64,000 bases of DNA from Prado023 sp963818445 (GTDB taxonomy: Bacteria; Actinomycetota; Actinomycetes; S36-B12; CAIYMF01). The notes beneath the pieces were generated by a model. It saw only the letters and a program-made list of their open reading frames with translations, had not been told where the DNA came from and did no database searches. The stretch covers positions 54,994 to 118,993 of the forward strand of contig CAWFSG010000004.1 in the NCBI GenBank assembly GCA_963818445.1, read 5' to 3'. Made by a program: the position numbers and the translations under genes. Positions 43,724-52,410 of the stretch are shown in pieces. Positions within the stretch are counted from its first letter, which is position 1, and each line of letters opens with the position of its first letter.

Positions 43724-44858
43724 ATGGCACACGACACCGACAGTCTGCCGACGGCGGCATACCTGGGCGGGACAGAGGCCTTGACAGTCACGCCGATCGT
43801 CGGGAAAGCCGTCGTCGCCTCGGCCCTCCTTGTATGTCCCCGGATCGGAGGCACTGGCGCCAGGCGAGATCCGCGTGACCGTACTAGGCAGTGGCGACCC
43901 GTGGATCCGGCGAAGCCAAGCGTCAGGTTCGCTGCTGGTGGAGGTTGGTAACCCCGAGCTGGACTTCTTCTTCTTCGACCTCGGCTCAGGGTCTCTCTCC
44001 AACTTCACGTCCCTACAACTGCCGGTGGAATCCACCACCAAGGTGTTCCTGTCGCACCTTCACGCCGACCACATCGGTGACATCCCTGGCCTGCTGGGGA
44101 GCCTGGCGAAGGCAGGTCGCGTCGACCCGGTCGAGATCTGGGGAGGTGGCAGCGAGGACCCCGACCTCGGCCTGGCGGCGTTCGTCGACCACATGGGCAA
44201 GGCGTTGGCCTGGGACACCGCGTCGATCCGAGGGGTCGCACCCACCACCGGCTGTGCTGCGATCGCCCACGAGATCCCGTACGACCGCCCCGAGACGGTC
44301 TACGAACGCAACGGCGTGACGATCTCGAGCTTCCCGGCGATCCACGGCTTGAGCGGAGCAGTCGGATACTCGATCACCTACGCCGGCCGCAAGGTCGTCT
44401 TCTCCGGAGACACCCGCCCGTGCAAGCACGTCGTGGCCGCCGCCGAGGGTGCAGACCTGCTGATCCACGAGTGCTTCCAGTCCCCGGCTGTCTTCGCTCA
44501 AGCCAGGGGACTCCCACTGGCCGCAGTCAGTCAGGCCCTCCGCCTCGCGCACACCGTCCCGGACCAGGTAGGCAGGATCTTCGATCTGGCCAAGCCCCGC
44601 ATGGGCGCGCTCTGGCACCTTGACCTCACTCCCGGTGTGGATGCCGTCTTCGACGAGATGTCCACGAATTACGGCGGACCGGTCACCGCCTGTCAGGACC
44701 TCACGGTCTTCAACATCACCGAAGCCGACGTGTCGGCCCGGCAGGCCAAGGTGAACGTCGCGGCGTCACCTGTGCACGGACCGTCGCACACCGAGCCCAG
44801 CCCCGAGGCGCCTTCCACGCCGCCGCTCTGGTGGACCGATGCAATCCTGGACATCTGA
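43724..44858 (+). CDS. metallo-beta-lactamase-fold hydrolase, frameshifted near its start
   Basis: About 377 residues when joined. The metal site is VFLSHLHADHIGDIPGLLGS (HxHxDH), with His in SFPAIHGLSGAVGYSITYAG, Asp in VFSGDTRPCKHVVAAAEGAD, and His in ALWHLDLTPG. The true start is almost certainly ATG 43724: AAGGAGGATCC lies immediately upstream, and MAHDTDSLPTAAYLGGTEAL joins the main frame if one extra T near 43831 is removed (SALL-YVPGSEALAPGE). The TTG at 43830 that opens the long frame is an artefact. The protein resembles tRNase Z/arylsulfatase-like MBL proteins; its substrate is unknown. It lies immediately downstream of the IS/integrase scar. Confidence 0.85.
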
Positions 44859-44884
44859 GCTGCATCCTCGGGCAAGGGCGTGAC

Positions 44885-45060
44885 ATGCGCTCCGACCACG
44901 CGGTGCCGCTCCGGTCGAGCACGCGCCCGAGCATCGACCGGGTGATCTACACGACGATCATCGTCATGTCGGTGCTCATCGTGTAGGACGAGTGGGCCGA
45001 ATTGACCTTCTGGGGCGTCGCGGCGGTCATGGTCGGCCCCGGTCACGCAGCAGACAACGA
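44885..45060 (+). pseudogene. small membrane protein gene with internal stop
   Basis: ATG 44885 opens a frame reading DRVIYTTIIVMSVLIV, stopped by a TAG at 44984. The same frame then continues DEWAELTFWGVAAVMVGP, exactly as expected if the TAG were TAC (Tyr). Together they resemble short actinobacterial proteins with two helices separated by YDxW. After the second helix the sequence departs from the expected pattern, so there is further damage. The remaining bases to 45237 hold only very short frames. Confidence 0.4.
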
Positions 45061-45237
45061 TCGACCCATTCACGTGGCCGGTGGTTGGACCCACCCCTGG
45101 CGTGAAAGGACCGCCGATGTCTGCCCCGAACCCGCCGCCGGCATGGTGGGCCGGGGCACTGCTGACCGACTGAACCGTGCAGTTCGGCGGGGAGGATGTG
45201 CTGCTGGCTGGGTTGAGGCCCTCCGGGCGTCTGTGGG

Positions 45238-46944
45238 TCAGCGGTCCTCGCTGTCGTGCAGGGCGGCAGCCACCGTGGGGTACGGCTCAGCCAGCACGTC
45301 GAGGTTCGCCAGGCCGAGTCGTGCTGCGTACTCCCGAACGTGCCGGTGGGCGCCGGCGAACCGGAGCTCCGTCCCCGCGAGGCGCAGGTCCTCGGCCAGT
45401 GTCGCCAACGCGTCGGCTGCGGTCACGTCAATCTCGTAGCAGGCGCTGAGGTCCAGGACGACGACGCCGGGCTGCTCCGCAGCGGCGTCCATCGCTGCGC
45501 GCAGGTCATCCAGAGCGCCATCCACGCTCGCGAAGACCAGCGGCCCGTCCACGCGGAGGATGAGCACGCCGGGCACCGGCACCGCCCCGGGGTTCACGGA
45601 TGTGTCGACGAAGCCGCGGTCGGGGTGCCGGCCGAGGACGGCCGTGTGCGGGGATCCCAGGCGCAGCAGGAGCAGGAGCAGGCTGAGCACGACCCCGATC
45701 ACGATCCCGGCCATCACCCCGATGAGCAGGACGCCGAGGAACGCGAACAGGGCCAACCAGAAGTCCGGCACCCGGATCTGGCGCAGCCCCCAGATCTTCA
45801 GCGGCTGGATCATCCCCATCACCGCGTGGATCACGATGGCCGCCAGTGCCGCCTCGGGCAGGTTCACGAACAGCCCGGTGAGGAACAGGATCGTGAGCAC
45901 GACCAGCCCCACGGAAACCACGAACGCCATCGCGGTGCGCGCGCCGGCCCGCTCGGTGGCAGCGGACTTCGACAGGCTGCCCGAGGGCGGCATCCCCTGC
46001 AGGACCCCGGCCCCGATCGAAGCCACCCCGTAGGCCATAAGCTCACGATCGGCGTCGACCTTCGTGTGCTCCTTGGCCGCGTACGCCTTGGCGATGGCCA
46101 ACGACTGGGCGAACCCGACCACCACGATCGCCAGCGCCCCGGGCAGCAGCGACCACACCTCCGACAGGGACACGCCGGTCCACGAGAGCATCGCGAAGCC
46201 CTGGGGGATGTCACCAACGACCTCCACGCCCTGGTCCTCCAGGTCCAGGCCGCCGACGAGGGCCGCGGAGGCGACGACCACCACGATCGGGGCCGGCACC
46301 TTCGGGGCGACGTGCTCCAGCAGCATCAGCGTCAGGAACGACCCCACGCCGATCAGCAACGTGACCCAGCGCCAGTCGAAGAGCTCCTGGAACAGGCCCA
46401 CAAACTCCTGGAGGGTGTTGCCCTCCGGCTTCTCCACACCGACCAACTTCGGCAGCTGGCCCACGGCGATGTACACGCCCAGACCCACGATGAACCCGTC
46501 CAGCACTGGCCGGGCGAAGATCCGGGAGATGAACCCCAACTTGAACGCGGCGAGCACCAGATAGATCACGCCCACCAGAAGCGACAGGACCGCGGTCAGC
46601 AGCACATAGGAGTCGGTGGCAGCCGCCGCGAGGGGGGCGATCACGGTCGCGGTGAGCGCGGCGATCGTGGAGGTAGGGGCCACGACCAGTCGCTGGGAGC
46701 TGCCGAACCAGGCGTAGGCCAGCAGTGCCAGCGGCACCGAGTACAGGCCGAACTGCGCCGGGATGCCGGCGACCGACGCGTACGCGATCGCCTCCGGCAC
46801 AAGCAGGGCCCACAGGGTCAGCCCCGCGAGCGCATCGCCAACGATCCACTTCCGCTGGTACCCGGAGGCCCACGCCGGGGGGGCGATCGACCACAACGGG
46901 CGATCGGAGGCTGCCCTTCTACTTTCGATGCTCGCGTCGGCCAT
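45238..46944 (-). CDS. SulP-family anion transporter with STAS domain
   Basis: A 568-residue SulP (SLC26-like) transporter. The start was set at the ATG giving MADASIESRRAASDRPL, with AGGA eight bases upstream; the frame extends to 47040 without homologous sequence. The membrane domain (about 25-420) has the family hallmarks LWALLVPEAIAYASVAGIPA and QFGLYSVPLALLAYAWFGSS, then SLAIAKAYAAKEHTKVDADR and GAGVLQGMPPSGSLSKSAAT. The cytoplasmic STAS domain (about 440-560) includes GVVVLDLSACYEIDVTAADA. Substrates may be sulfate, bicarbonate or dicarboxylates; sequence does not decide. No carbonic anhydrase is adjacent. The frame is intact. Confidence 0.93.
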   Translation of the reverse strand: MADASIESRRAASDRPLWSIAPPAWASGYQRKWIVGDALAGLTLWALLVPEAIAYASVAGIPAQFGLYSVPLALLAYAWFGSSQRLVVAPTSTIAALTATVIAPLAAAATDSYVLLTAVLSLLVGVIYLVLAAFKLGFISRIFARPVLDGFIVGLGVYIAVGQLPKLVGVEKPEGNTLQEFVGLFQELFDWRWVTLLIGVGSFLTLMLLEHVAPKVPAPIVVVVASAALVGGLDLEDQGVEVVGDIPQGFAMLSWTGVSLSEVWSLLPGALAIVVVGFAQSLAIAKAYAAKEHTKVDADRELMAYGVASIGAGVLQGMPPSGSLSKSAATERAGARTAMAFVVSVGLVVLTILFLTGLFVNLPEAALAAIVIHAVMGMIQPLKIWGLRQIRVPDFWLALFAFLGVLLIGVMAGIVIGVVLSLLLLLLRLGSPHTAVLGRHPDRGFVDTSVNPGAVPVPGVLILRVDGPLVFASVDGALDDLRAAMDAAAEQPGVVVLDLSACYEIDVTAADALATLAEDLRLAGTELRFAGAHRHVREYAARLGLANLDVLAEPYPTVAAALHDSEDR

Positions 46945-47185
46945 GGGGCCATCCTGCCGCCCGCGGTGCCACCGTAGCCGGGCCAGCCGTCGAGAAGGTG
47001 CGTCTTTGCGGCCGCCTATCGCGCACGTTGGTGCGGGCATCGGCTACGCCCTCGAAGGATGCTTTGTGGGAATGCTGGACCGACTGGTGTCGGCCTGTTC
47101 ACCGCGCTGGGCGCCGGGGAGCTCGAGGAGAGGGAACCGCCCCCGTCATAGGCCCGGCTCACGCCGGACGCGCTCGGGCGGCGCG

Positions 47186-48361
47186 TCAGCTTGTGGCCGG
47201 CGCCCGGTAGGGGCGGAAGAACTCGCGCAGCTCGTTGGCGTAGAGCTCGGGTTCCTCGAAGGGCGCGAAGTGCCCGCCGCGGGGGGGCTCGGTCACGTGA
47301 ACGGTGTTGGCCGTCCGTTCGAGCCAAGCCCGGGGTGGGCGGACGATATCGCCGCGGAACAGCGAGAAGCCGGACGGGACCTCGACCCATCGGGCGTGCT
47401 GCGCGGGCGGGATCGCGGCGTTCGCGCGGTACATGCGCATCGATGAGCCGATCGTGCCGGTCAGCCAGTAGATCGTGACATTCGTGAGGATCTCGTCCCT
47501 GGTGAAGGCTCGCTCGACGTCGCCGCCGCAGTCGCTCCAGGCCCGCAGCTTCTCCACGATCCACGCCGCCAGGCCGGCGGGCGAGTCGGTGAGCCCGACG
47601 GCGGCGGTCTGTGGCTTCGTGCGGTGCATCGCCGCGTACGCGCCCTCGGTCGCCCCCCAGGCCACCGCGCCGTCGATCCACGCACGTTCCTCGGCCGTCA
47701 GCTCCGCCGGATCCCCGGTGAAGACCGGCAGTCCGGCGTCCATCCGGTGCACGGCCACGACCCGGTCGGGGTGCTCGAGGGCGAGGAAGCGGCTGACATG
47801 GCTGCCGATGTCCCCGCCGGCAGCACCGAACCGCTCGTAGCCCAGCACGGCCATGAGTTGCGACCAGAGGCCCGCGACGGCCATCGAGTCCAGGGGCGCG
47901 CCAGTCGGACGGTCCGAGTACCCGAAGCCCGGCATGTCCGGCACGACCACGTCGAACGCGTCCGCGGGATCGGCGCCGTGCGCACCGGGGTCGGTGAGCA
48001 GCGGGATGACCTTGTCGTAGCGCCACGCCGAGTCCGGCCAGCCATGGCTGAGGATCACGGGCAGGACCGGGCCGGCCGGCGCCACGGCTCGGGCGTGCAC
48101 GAAGTGGATCCCAAGCCCGCCGAGCGGCACACGGAAGCGGGGGTGCCGGGCCAGCGCCGCCTCCTGCGCCGACCAGTCGAACCCGTCCGCCCAGTACGCG
48201 ACGAGTTCGCGGAGGTAGTCCAGGTCAGTCCCGAGCGACCACCCCGCATCCTCAGGGGCGTCGGGCCAGCGCGTCGCGTGCAGCCGGGCACGCAGATCCT
48301 CCAACGCCGCGGGGTCAGTCTGGAAGGTGAACGGCTCGGGTCGGGGTGAGGCATCCGCCAT
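47186..48361 (-). CDS. epoxide hydrolase (EHN-domain alpha/beta hydrolase)
   Basis: A 391-residue microsomal-type epoxide hydrolase. The N-terminal EHN domain spans about 8-115 (PFTFQTDPAALEDLRARLHA and TRWPDAPEDAGWSLGTDLDY). The alpha/beta core has the oxyanion motif LSHGWPDS, the nucleophile Asp184 in GGDIGSHVS, and the base His364 in GGHFAPFEEPE. Ring-opening tyrosines lie in the lid. The start ATG gives MADASPRPEP; the frame is open to 48457. It opens epoxides to diols in the cytoplasm. It is divergent from the hydrolase at 48784. Confidence 0.9.
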   Translation of the reverse strand: MADASPRPEPFTFQTDPAALEDLRARLHATRWPDAPEDAGWSLGTDLDYLRELVAYWADGFDWSAQEAALARHPRFRVPLGGLGIHFVHARAVAPAGPVLPVILSHGWPDSAWRYDKVIPLLTDPGAHGADPADAFDVVVPDMPGFGYSDRPTGAPLDSMAVAGLWSQLMAVLGYERFGAAGGDIGSHVSRFLALEHPDRVVAVHRMDAGLPVFTGDPAELTAEERAWIDGAVAWGATEGAYAAMHRTKPQTAAVGLTDSPAGLAAWIVEKLRAWSDCGGDVERAFTRDEILTNVTIYWLTGTIGSSMRMYRANAAIPPAQHARWVEVPSGFSLFRGDIVRPPRAWLERTANTVHVTEPPRGGHFAPFEEPELYANELREFFRPYRAPATS

Positions 48362-48783
48362 GGCTCGCAGTCTACGAGCCGCCCTCCAATGCGAACCCCG
48401 CCGCTGAGTTGGCGTTCGGGCCAGCCGCCGCAGTACCCGAGCGTGCATGCGGATCATGACGACGCTCGCATCCGGCGGATGTCACACCGAAGAGCGGTCG
48501 AGCTCAAATCAAGCCTTCCGCGCTCCGCTGCGGCGAGGCAGCGGCGAAGGTCCGCCAGGCGCTGCGAGTCCGCCGCCCCGTGACCTCTGTCGGCAGTGCG
48601 GCGCGGGTTGGGGGGTCGGCTCGGGGACTTCTGGCCGTTGTGACTCGTGGTGGCTGAGGGGTAGACAGGGATGTGGCGTAGGAATGACCGGCCGCAGGCC
48701 GGATGATCAGAACGACGGGGATGTCGCCAAATCGGCCAGCGCCTCGGACTTCACGATGGTTGGCGCAGGGGAAGGAGTCGGAG
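48362..48783. other. 422-base divergent intergenic region
   Basis: The region lies between the epoxide hydrolase (minus) and an alpha/beta hydrolase (plus). It contains a small CCGGC-CGCAG-GCCGG hairpin near 48690. No gene is supported. Promoters for both flanking genes are expected here but I cannot point to them. Confidence 0.4.
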
Positions 48784-49656
48784 ATGTTCGGCCGGGAACA
48801 GCAGGATCTGACGGCTGAGGCTCGACGCGGACTTCCCGGCAGTTTCGTGGAACTGCCGGCGGGGGTCACGCACTACCAGCTGCGGGGCGAGGTGGATGCT
48901 GGGACGGTCGTGCTCATCCACGGCAACGCCGCACCGTCCGTCACCTGGGACCGCACCATCGGGCCGCTGTGCGCCGCGGGATTCCGCGTGCTGCGATACG
49001 ACCTCTTCGGGCACGGCTTCTCGGACCGGCCCGACCTGAGGGCATACGACCGCCGCTTCTACAACACCCAGCTCGCGGACCTTCTGGACGCCCTCGGCAT
49101 CTCGTCCCCGGTCGGCATGGTGGGGACATCCCAGGGCGGGAGCATCGCCGCCTGCTTCGCCGCCGAGAACCCGGGGGCGGTCAGCAGGCTCGCCCTGCTG
49201 GCGCCGTTCTTCGATGAGCTTCCGGGTTCCGGCAGCGTGCTCTACCGGCTCATGGAGACGCCCGTAGTCGGAGACCTGCTGATGAACCTGGCGGGTGACA
49301 GCAAGCTGGCAGACCTCTCCGACGCGGTCGTGTCACTCCACACGAAGGCTGAACTCCAGCCCCAGGTCGCCGAGCAGTACCGCTACCGAGGCAAGCGCAG
49401 GGCCATCCTGGCCAATCTCAGAGGGGACGCATTGAACGACGCCACCGACTGCTACCGACGTATCCGGGAGTCGGGGATCCCGGTGCTGCTGGCCTTCGGA
49501 TCTCTGGACCAGAAGCTCCCCCGGGAGTCGATGAGCAGGCTGCGTGACTTGCTCCCGGGCATCGAGTACCACCAGATCGAGGGTGCGGGCCACCTGGCGC
49601 ACTACGAGTTCGCGGACCGAGTCAATCCCCTCCTCATCAGATTCCTGAGCAACTGA
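48784..49656 (+). CDS. alpha/beta-fold hydrolase
   Basis: A 290-residue cytoplasmic alpha/beta hydrolase. The start ATG follows AAGGAG by about seven bases. The oxyanion motif is LIHGNAAP (residues about 44-51). FRVLRYDLFGHGFSDRPDLR is the conserved strand-loop of the family. The nucleophile is Ser116 in VGTSQGGS. The acid is in LLAFGSLDQKLP and the base is His270 in EGAGHLAHYEF. The pattern is closest to the meta-cleavage/haloperoxidase-type branch, but the substrate is unknown. It stands alone. It is the third alpha/beta hydrolase of this type in the window, and the three are not close paralogues. Confidence 0.88.
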   Translation: MFGREQQDLTAEARRGLPGSFVELPAGVTHYQLRGEVDAGTVVLIHGNAAPSVTWDRTIGPLCAAGFRVLRYDLFGHGFSDRPDLRAYDRRFYNTQLADLLDALGISSPVGMVGTSQGGSIAACFAAENPGAVSRLALLAPFFDELPGSGSVLYRLMETPVVGDLLMNLAGDSKLADLSDAVVSLHTKAELQPQVAEQYRYRGKRRAILANLRGDALNDATDCYRRIRESGIPVLLAFGSLDQKLPRESMSRLRDLLPGIEYHQIEGAGHLAHYEFADRVNPLLIRFLSN

Positions 49657-49789
49657 CAGCCACTTATCGGCGTGCCCTCCCGGCCCGGGGTGATCGGCGG
49701 ACACCCGCCGCACAGGTCGCATCTGGACAATGAGGTGTGGCCGTGCTCAACGGGTGCCCGGACCCGTCCGAACATCATCACCGTCGACA

Positions 49790-49980
49790 CTAGGTGAGTC
49801 CTTTCGCCGCGAAACGCGCGCGCAAGGGCAGGCATCCCCGCCCACATGAACGCGGTTGCCTTCGCTCGGGTTCCCAGCGCGCAAGGACCACCAGGCCGAG
49901 GGCGACGAGGATCACACCACCCCGAGGATGAAGTTCTTCACCCGGTCAGGGCCCCACCGCCCCAGGTGGGACTCACACAT
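49790..49980 (-). pseudogene. possible small membrane protein, frameshifted
   Basis: ATG 49980 opens MCESHLGRWGPDRVKNFILG then VV and a stop. The neighbouring frame continues VILVALGLVVLARWEPERRQ to a TAG at 49790. Restoring one base near 49918 would give a single-helix protein (NFILGVVVILVALGLVVLAR). It begins 26 bases downstream of the ccr remnant. It is speculative, but the hydrophobic stretch across the junction is striking. The rest of 49657-50006 holds nothing else. Confidence 0.25.
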
Positions 49981-50006
49981 CTTCTCGGGGCGGAGGGGAG
50001 GGGCGG

Positions 50007-50282
50007 TCAGATGCCGCGGAACCTGTTGATCGCGTCGAGGTGCTTGGCGCGCTTCTCTTCGTTGCGCACGCCGAGTCCCTCCTCGGGGGCCAGGCAGAGC
50101 ACGCCGACCTTGCCCTGGTGCAGGTTGCGGTGGACCTCGAAGGCGGCGTCGCCGGTCCGGTCCAGGGGGAAGGTCTGGGACATGGTGGGGTGGATCAGCC
50201 CGCGGTCGATGAGCCGGTTGGCCTCGTAGGCCTCGCGGTAGTTGGCGAAGTGCGAGCCGATGATCCGCTTGAGGTTCCACTG
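50007..50282 (-). pseudogene. ccr: crotonyl-CoA carboxylase/reductase, C-terminal fragment
   Basis: About 90 residues: NLKRIIGSHFANYREAYEAN, RLIDRGLIHPTMSQTFPLDR, TGDAAFEVHRNLHQGKVGVL and CLAPEEGLGVRNEEKRAKHL. This is the well-conserved C-terminus of crotonyl-CoA carboxylase/reductase, which carboxylates crotonyl-CoA to ethylmalonyl-CoA in actinobacterial polyketide and acetate metabolism. The remaining roughly 350 residues, including the catalytic and NADPH-binding domains, are absent. The homology stops sharply at about 50280, where a palindrome-rich stretch begins. The fragment cannot be active. Confidence 0.85.
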
Positions 50283-50285
50283 TTG

Positions 50286-50412
50286 GCAGCACGTTCGCAG
50301 CACGACCCTCAACCAGCGGTTGAGACTTCCGGCCCTCCAGAGCCTCGGGAACCCCTGGGGGCACCCGTGGCGTGCTGCGAGTGTGCTGTCACAGCATGCC
50401 ACTCGCAGCACG
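50286..50412. repeat. palindrome-dense stretch with four GCAGCACG copies at the ccr break
   Basis: GCAGCACG occurs at 50286 and 50297 (direct, 11 bases apart), inverted at 50371, and direct again at 50405. The last two form perfect 13-bp arms (50371-50383 and 50400-50412) with an inner TGCTGT-C-ACAGCA palindrome in the loop. A separate perfect palindrome, CTCAACC-AGC-GGTTGAG, spans 50308-50324. Such clustered symmetry fits the end of a mobile or REP-like element, a recombinase site or an operator array. Confidence 0.7.
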
Positions 50413-50452
50413 AAACGTTAACTATCGGACACTATCTGTGCATCCATGGGAA

Positions 50453-50494
50453 AGCCCCTGATCTGTGTCGTCGATGCAGGTCAGGGGCTGTTTT
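50453..50494. terminator. rho-independent-type terminator, probably bidirectional
   Basis: AGCCCCTGA / TCAGGGGCT arms of 9 bp, loop of about 19 bases that can pair further (CTG/CAG), followed by GTTTT on the plus strand and preceded by AAA-like bases for the minus strand. It directly follows the minus-strand tRNA-Gly and is most likely its terminator. Confidence 0.75.
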
Positions 50495-50501
50495 CGTGTG
50501 G

Positions 50502-50572
50502 AGCGGGTGACCGGGATCGAACCGGCATGGCCAGCTTGGAAGGCTGGGGCTCTACCATTGAGCTACACCCGC
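50502..50572 (-). tRNA. tRNA-Gly (anticodon TCC)
   Basis: The minus strand gives a full cloverleaf: acceptor GCGGGTG / CACCCGC, D-loop AGCTCAATGGTAGAGC, anticodon arm CCAGC-CTTCCAA-GCTGG with TCC, and T-arm CCGGTTCGATCCCGG. The discriminator is U, and CCA is not encoded as such. It is transcribed toward the truncated ccr fragment and its palindrome cluster. Confidence 0.95.
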
Positions 50573-50665
50573 GTGTCCCCGCGATCCCGGCCAGCGTGCC
50601 GCCGGGCGTCTCAGGGACGAGGATCAGGGTACCCCCTGTTGTGGACTAGACTGCAGCGGCAGTCA

Positions 50666-50738
50666 CGGGGCGTAGCGTAGTGGCTAGCGCGCCTGCTTTG
50701 GGGGCAGGAGATCGGGAGTTCGAGTCTCCCCGCCCCGA
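50666..50738 (+). tRNA. tRNA-Pro (anticodon TGG)
   Basis: A 73-base cloverleaf: acceptor CGGGGCG / CGCCCCG, D-arm GCGTAGTGGCTAGCGC, anticodon arm CCTGC-TTTGGGG-GCAGG with TGG, and T-arm GGGAGTTCGAGTCTCCC. The discriminator is A. It is divergent from tRNA-Gly and 42 bases upstream of trigger factor, as in many actinobacteria. Confidence 0.96.
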
Positions 50739-50780
50739 CCGATCAGTTCCATCCCTGCAACCTGCTAGGAGTGCGCCGCT

Positions 50781-52091
50781 GTGAAGAGCGACGTCGAGAC
50801 CCTCTCGCCCACCCGCGTCAAGCTGACCGTGGACCTGCCCTTCGAGGAGCTGGCCCCGCAGTTGGACGCCGCCTACAAGCGCATCGCCGCTCAGGTGACC
50901 GTCCCCGGCTTCCGCAAGGGCAAGGTCCCCTCCCGGGTGATCGACCAGCGGTTCGGCCGCGCCCTCGTGCTCGAGGAGGCGGTCAATGAGGCCGTCCCCG
51001 CGGCCTTCGAGAAGGCTGTCGCGGAGAACAACCTCAAGCCGCTGGGGACCCCGGACTTCGACGTCAAGGAGCTCAATGACGGCGAGAACCTGGCGTTCAC
51101 CGTCGAGGTCGACGTACGCCCCGAGTTCGACCTGCCCGATCTCGACGCATTCGTCGTCGAGGTCGACGGCGCCGATCCCACCGACGATGAGGTCGCCGAG
51201 CAGGTCGACGCCCTTCGCGCCCGCTTCGCGACGCTGACCGACGTCGAGCGTCCCGCCCAGGATGGCGACGTGCTGCTGGTCGACCTGTCCGGCGCCTGTG
51301 AGGGCGAGGAGGTCGAGGACCTGATGGCCTCGGCGCTGAGCTTCGAGGTCGGCGGCAAGGAGGAGCCCCTGCCGGGCTTCGACGACGCGGTCCGCGGTGC
51401 GGTGGCCGACGACGTGCGCTCGTTCTCGTTCCCGGCCGAGGCCGGCCAGTACGAGGGCAAGGACATCGACGTCACCGTGACGGTCACGACGGTGCGCGAG
51501 CGCGAGCTGCCCGCCGCGGACGACGACTTCGCCCTGATGGCCAGCGAGTTCGACACCATGGACGAGCTCACCGACGACGTGCGCACCCGCCTGGTCCGGA
51601 TGAAGCGCGTCGAGCAGGGCGTGCAGGCCCGCACCAAGCTGCACGAGCAGCTCGTGGACTCCGTGGACTTCCCGCTGCCCGAGTCGCTGATCGCCCGTGA
51701 GCTCGAGGAGCACTTCCACGACGGCCACGGCGACGAGGACCACAAGGCCGAGTTCGAGTCCGAGGCCCGCGGCCGGATCAAGAGCGCGATCCTCCTCGAC
51801 CGGATCGCCGAGGAGAACGAGCTGACGGTCGCCCAGGAGGAGCTGTCCGCCTGGCTGATGCAGCAGGCGCCACGCTATGGGATGACCCCCGACCAGTTCG
51901 CCAACGAGCTGGTGGCTGCGGGCCAGGTCCAGATGGCCGTCACCGAGGTCCGTCGCGCCAAGGCCCTGGCCTTCGTGATGGAGAAGGCGAAGATCGTCGA
52001 CCCGTCCGGTGCCGAGGTGGACCTCGACGCGCTCAACGCCGACCTCGCAGCCGCCATGGCGGCCGGTGGCCTCGCTGGTCTGGGCGGCTGA
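50781..52091 (+). CDS. tig: trigger factor (ribosome-associated chaperone / prolyl isomerase)
   Basis: A 436-residue trigger factor. The N-terminal ribosome-binding domain contains the signature VTVPGFRKGKVPSRVIDQRF (GFRxGKxP loop that docks on L23; residues about 40-60). The PPIase domain (about 150-240) starts at PAQDGDVLLVDLSGACEGEE, and the C-terminal helical arms follow (LVRMKRVEQGVQARTKLHEQ). The GTG start with AGGAG nearby gives VKSDVETLSP. It binds nascent chains at the tunnel exit. It heads the tig-clpP1-clpP2-clpX order typical of actinobacteria and ends at a strong hairpin, so it is probably transcribed separately from clpP1. Confidence 0.97.
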   Translation: MKSDVETLSPTRVKLTVDLPFEELAPQLDAAYKRIAAQVTVPGFRKGKVPSRVIDQRFGRALVLEEAVNEAVPAAFEKAVAENNLKPLGTPDFDVKELNDGENLAFTVEVDVRPEFDLPDLDAFVVEVDGADPTDDEVAEQVDALRARFATLTDVERPAQDGDVLLVDLSGACEGEEVEDLMASALSFEVGGKEEPLPGFDDAVRGAVADDVRSFSFPAEAGQYEGKDIDVTVTVTTVRERELPAADDDFALMASEFDTMDELTDDVRTRLVRMKRVEQGVQARTKLHEQLVDSVDFPLPESLIARELEEHFHDGHGDEDHKAEFESEARGRIKSAILLDRIAEENELTVAQEELSAWLMQQAPRYGMTPDQFANELVAAGQVQMAVTEVRRAKALAFVMEKAKIVDPSGAEVDLDALNADLAAAMAAGGLAGLGG

Positions 52092-52119
52092 TCGTTCGCA
52101 CGCCGCACCAACGCACGCA

Positions 52120-52160
52120 CGGGCCCCCGCCCCGGTCACTCGGCCGGACGCGGGGGCCCG
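52120..52160 (+). terminator. strong GC hairpin terminator after tig
   Basis: Perfect 11-bp arms CGGGCCCCCGC / GCGGGGGCCCG with a 19-base loop, 29 bases past the tig stop, followed by TTGCTG. No T-run, but stem stability makes termination likely. Confidence 0.65.
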
Positions 52161-52190
52161 TTGCTGCGCCGAGGTGGCCGTCCGGGTCGG

Positions 52191-52255
52191 TCTGCTCCCG
52201 TTCGGACGATCTGCTCCCGTTCAGCCCGCAGCGGATCGTCGCGACGGGAGCAGAT
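52191..52255. repeat. repeated and inverted TCTGCTCCCGT element upstream of clpP1
   Basis: TCTGCTCCCGTTC occurs at 52191-52203 and 52210-52222 (19-base spacing). ACGGGAGCAGAT at 52244-52255 is the inverted copy, pairing with 52209-52220 as a perfect 12-bp stem. Because either direct copy can pair with the inverted one, alternative hairpins are possible. A regulator array or attenuator for clpP1P2 is conceivable. Confidence 0.6.
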
Positions 52256-52410
52256 CCCACCGGTCGCGGTGCGACGCGCTGCCCACGCCCTGAGCGAACA
52301 ACCACGGCGCCGGGGAAGCCCGTGTCGGACCCCCGGGTTAGGGTCACTGCAGACGCGATCACCGGGCCACTGGCCCACATCCGGATCGCCCAAACCAGCG
52401 GAGGTCACCC

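Noticed and set aside
42565..43878. 437-codon plus-strand open frame over the integrase remnant
   Set aside because: It is antisense to sequence with clear recombinase and transposase similarity and has no recognisable domain.
50502..50572. tRNA-Gly as a proven phage attachment site
   Set aside because: No duplicate of the tRNA 3' end is found elsewhere in the window, so integration at this tRNA is only suggested by the nearby ccr truncation.
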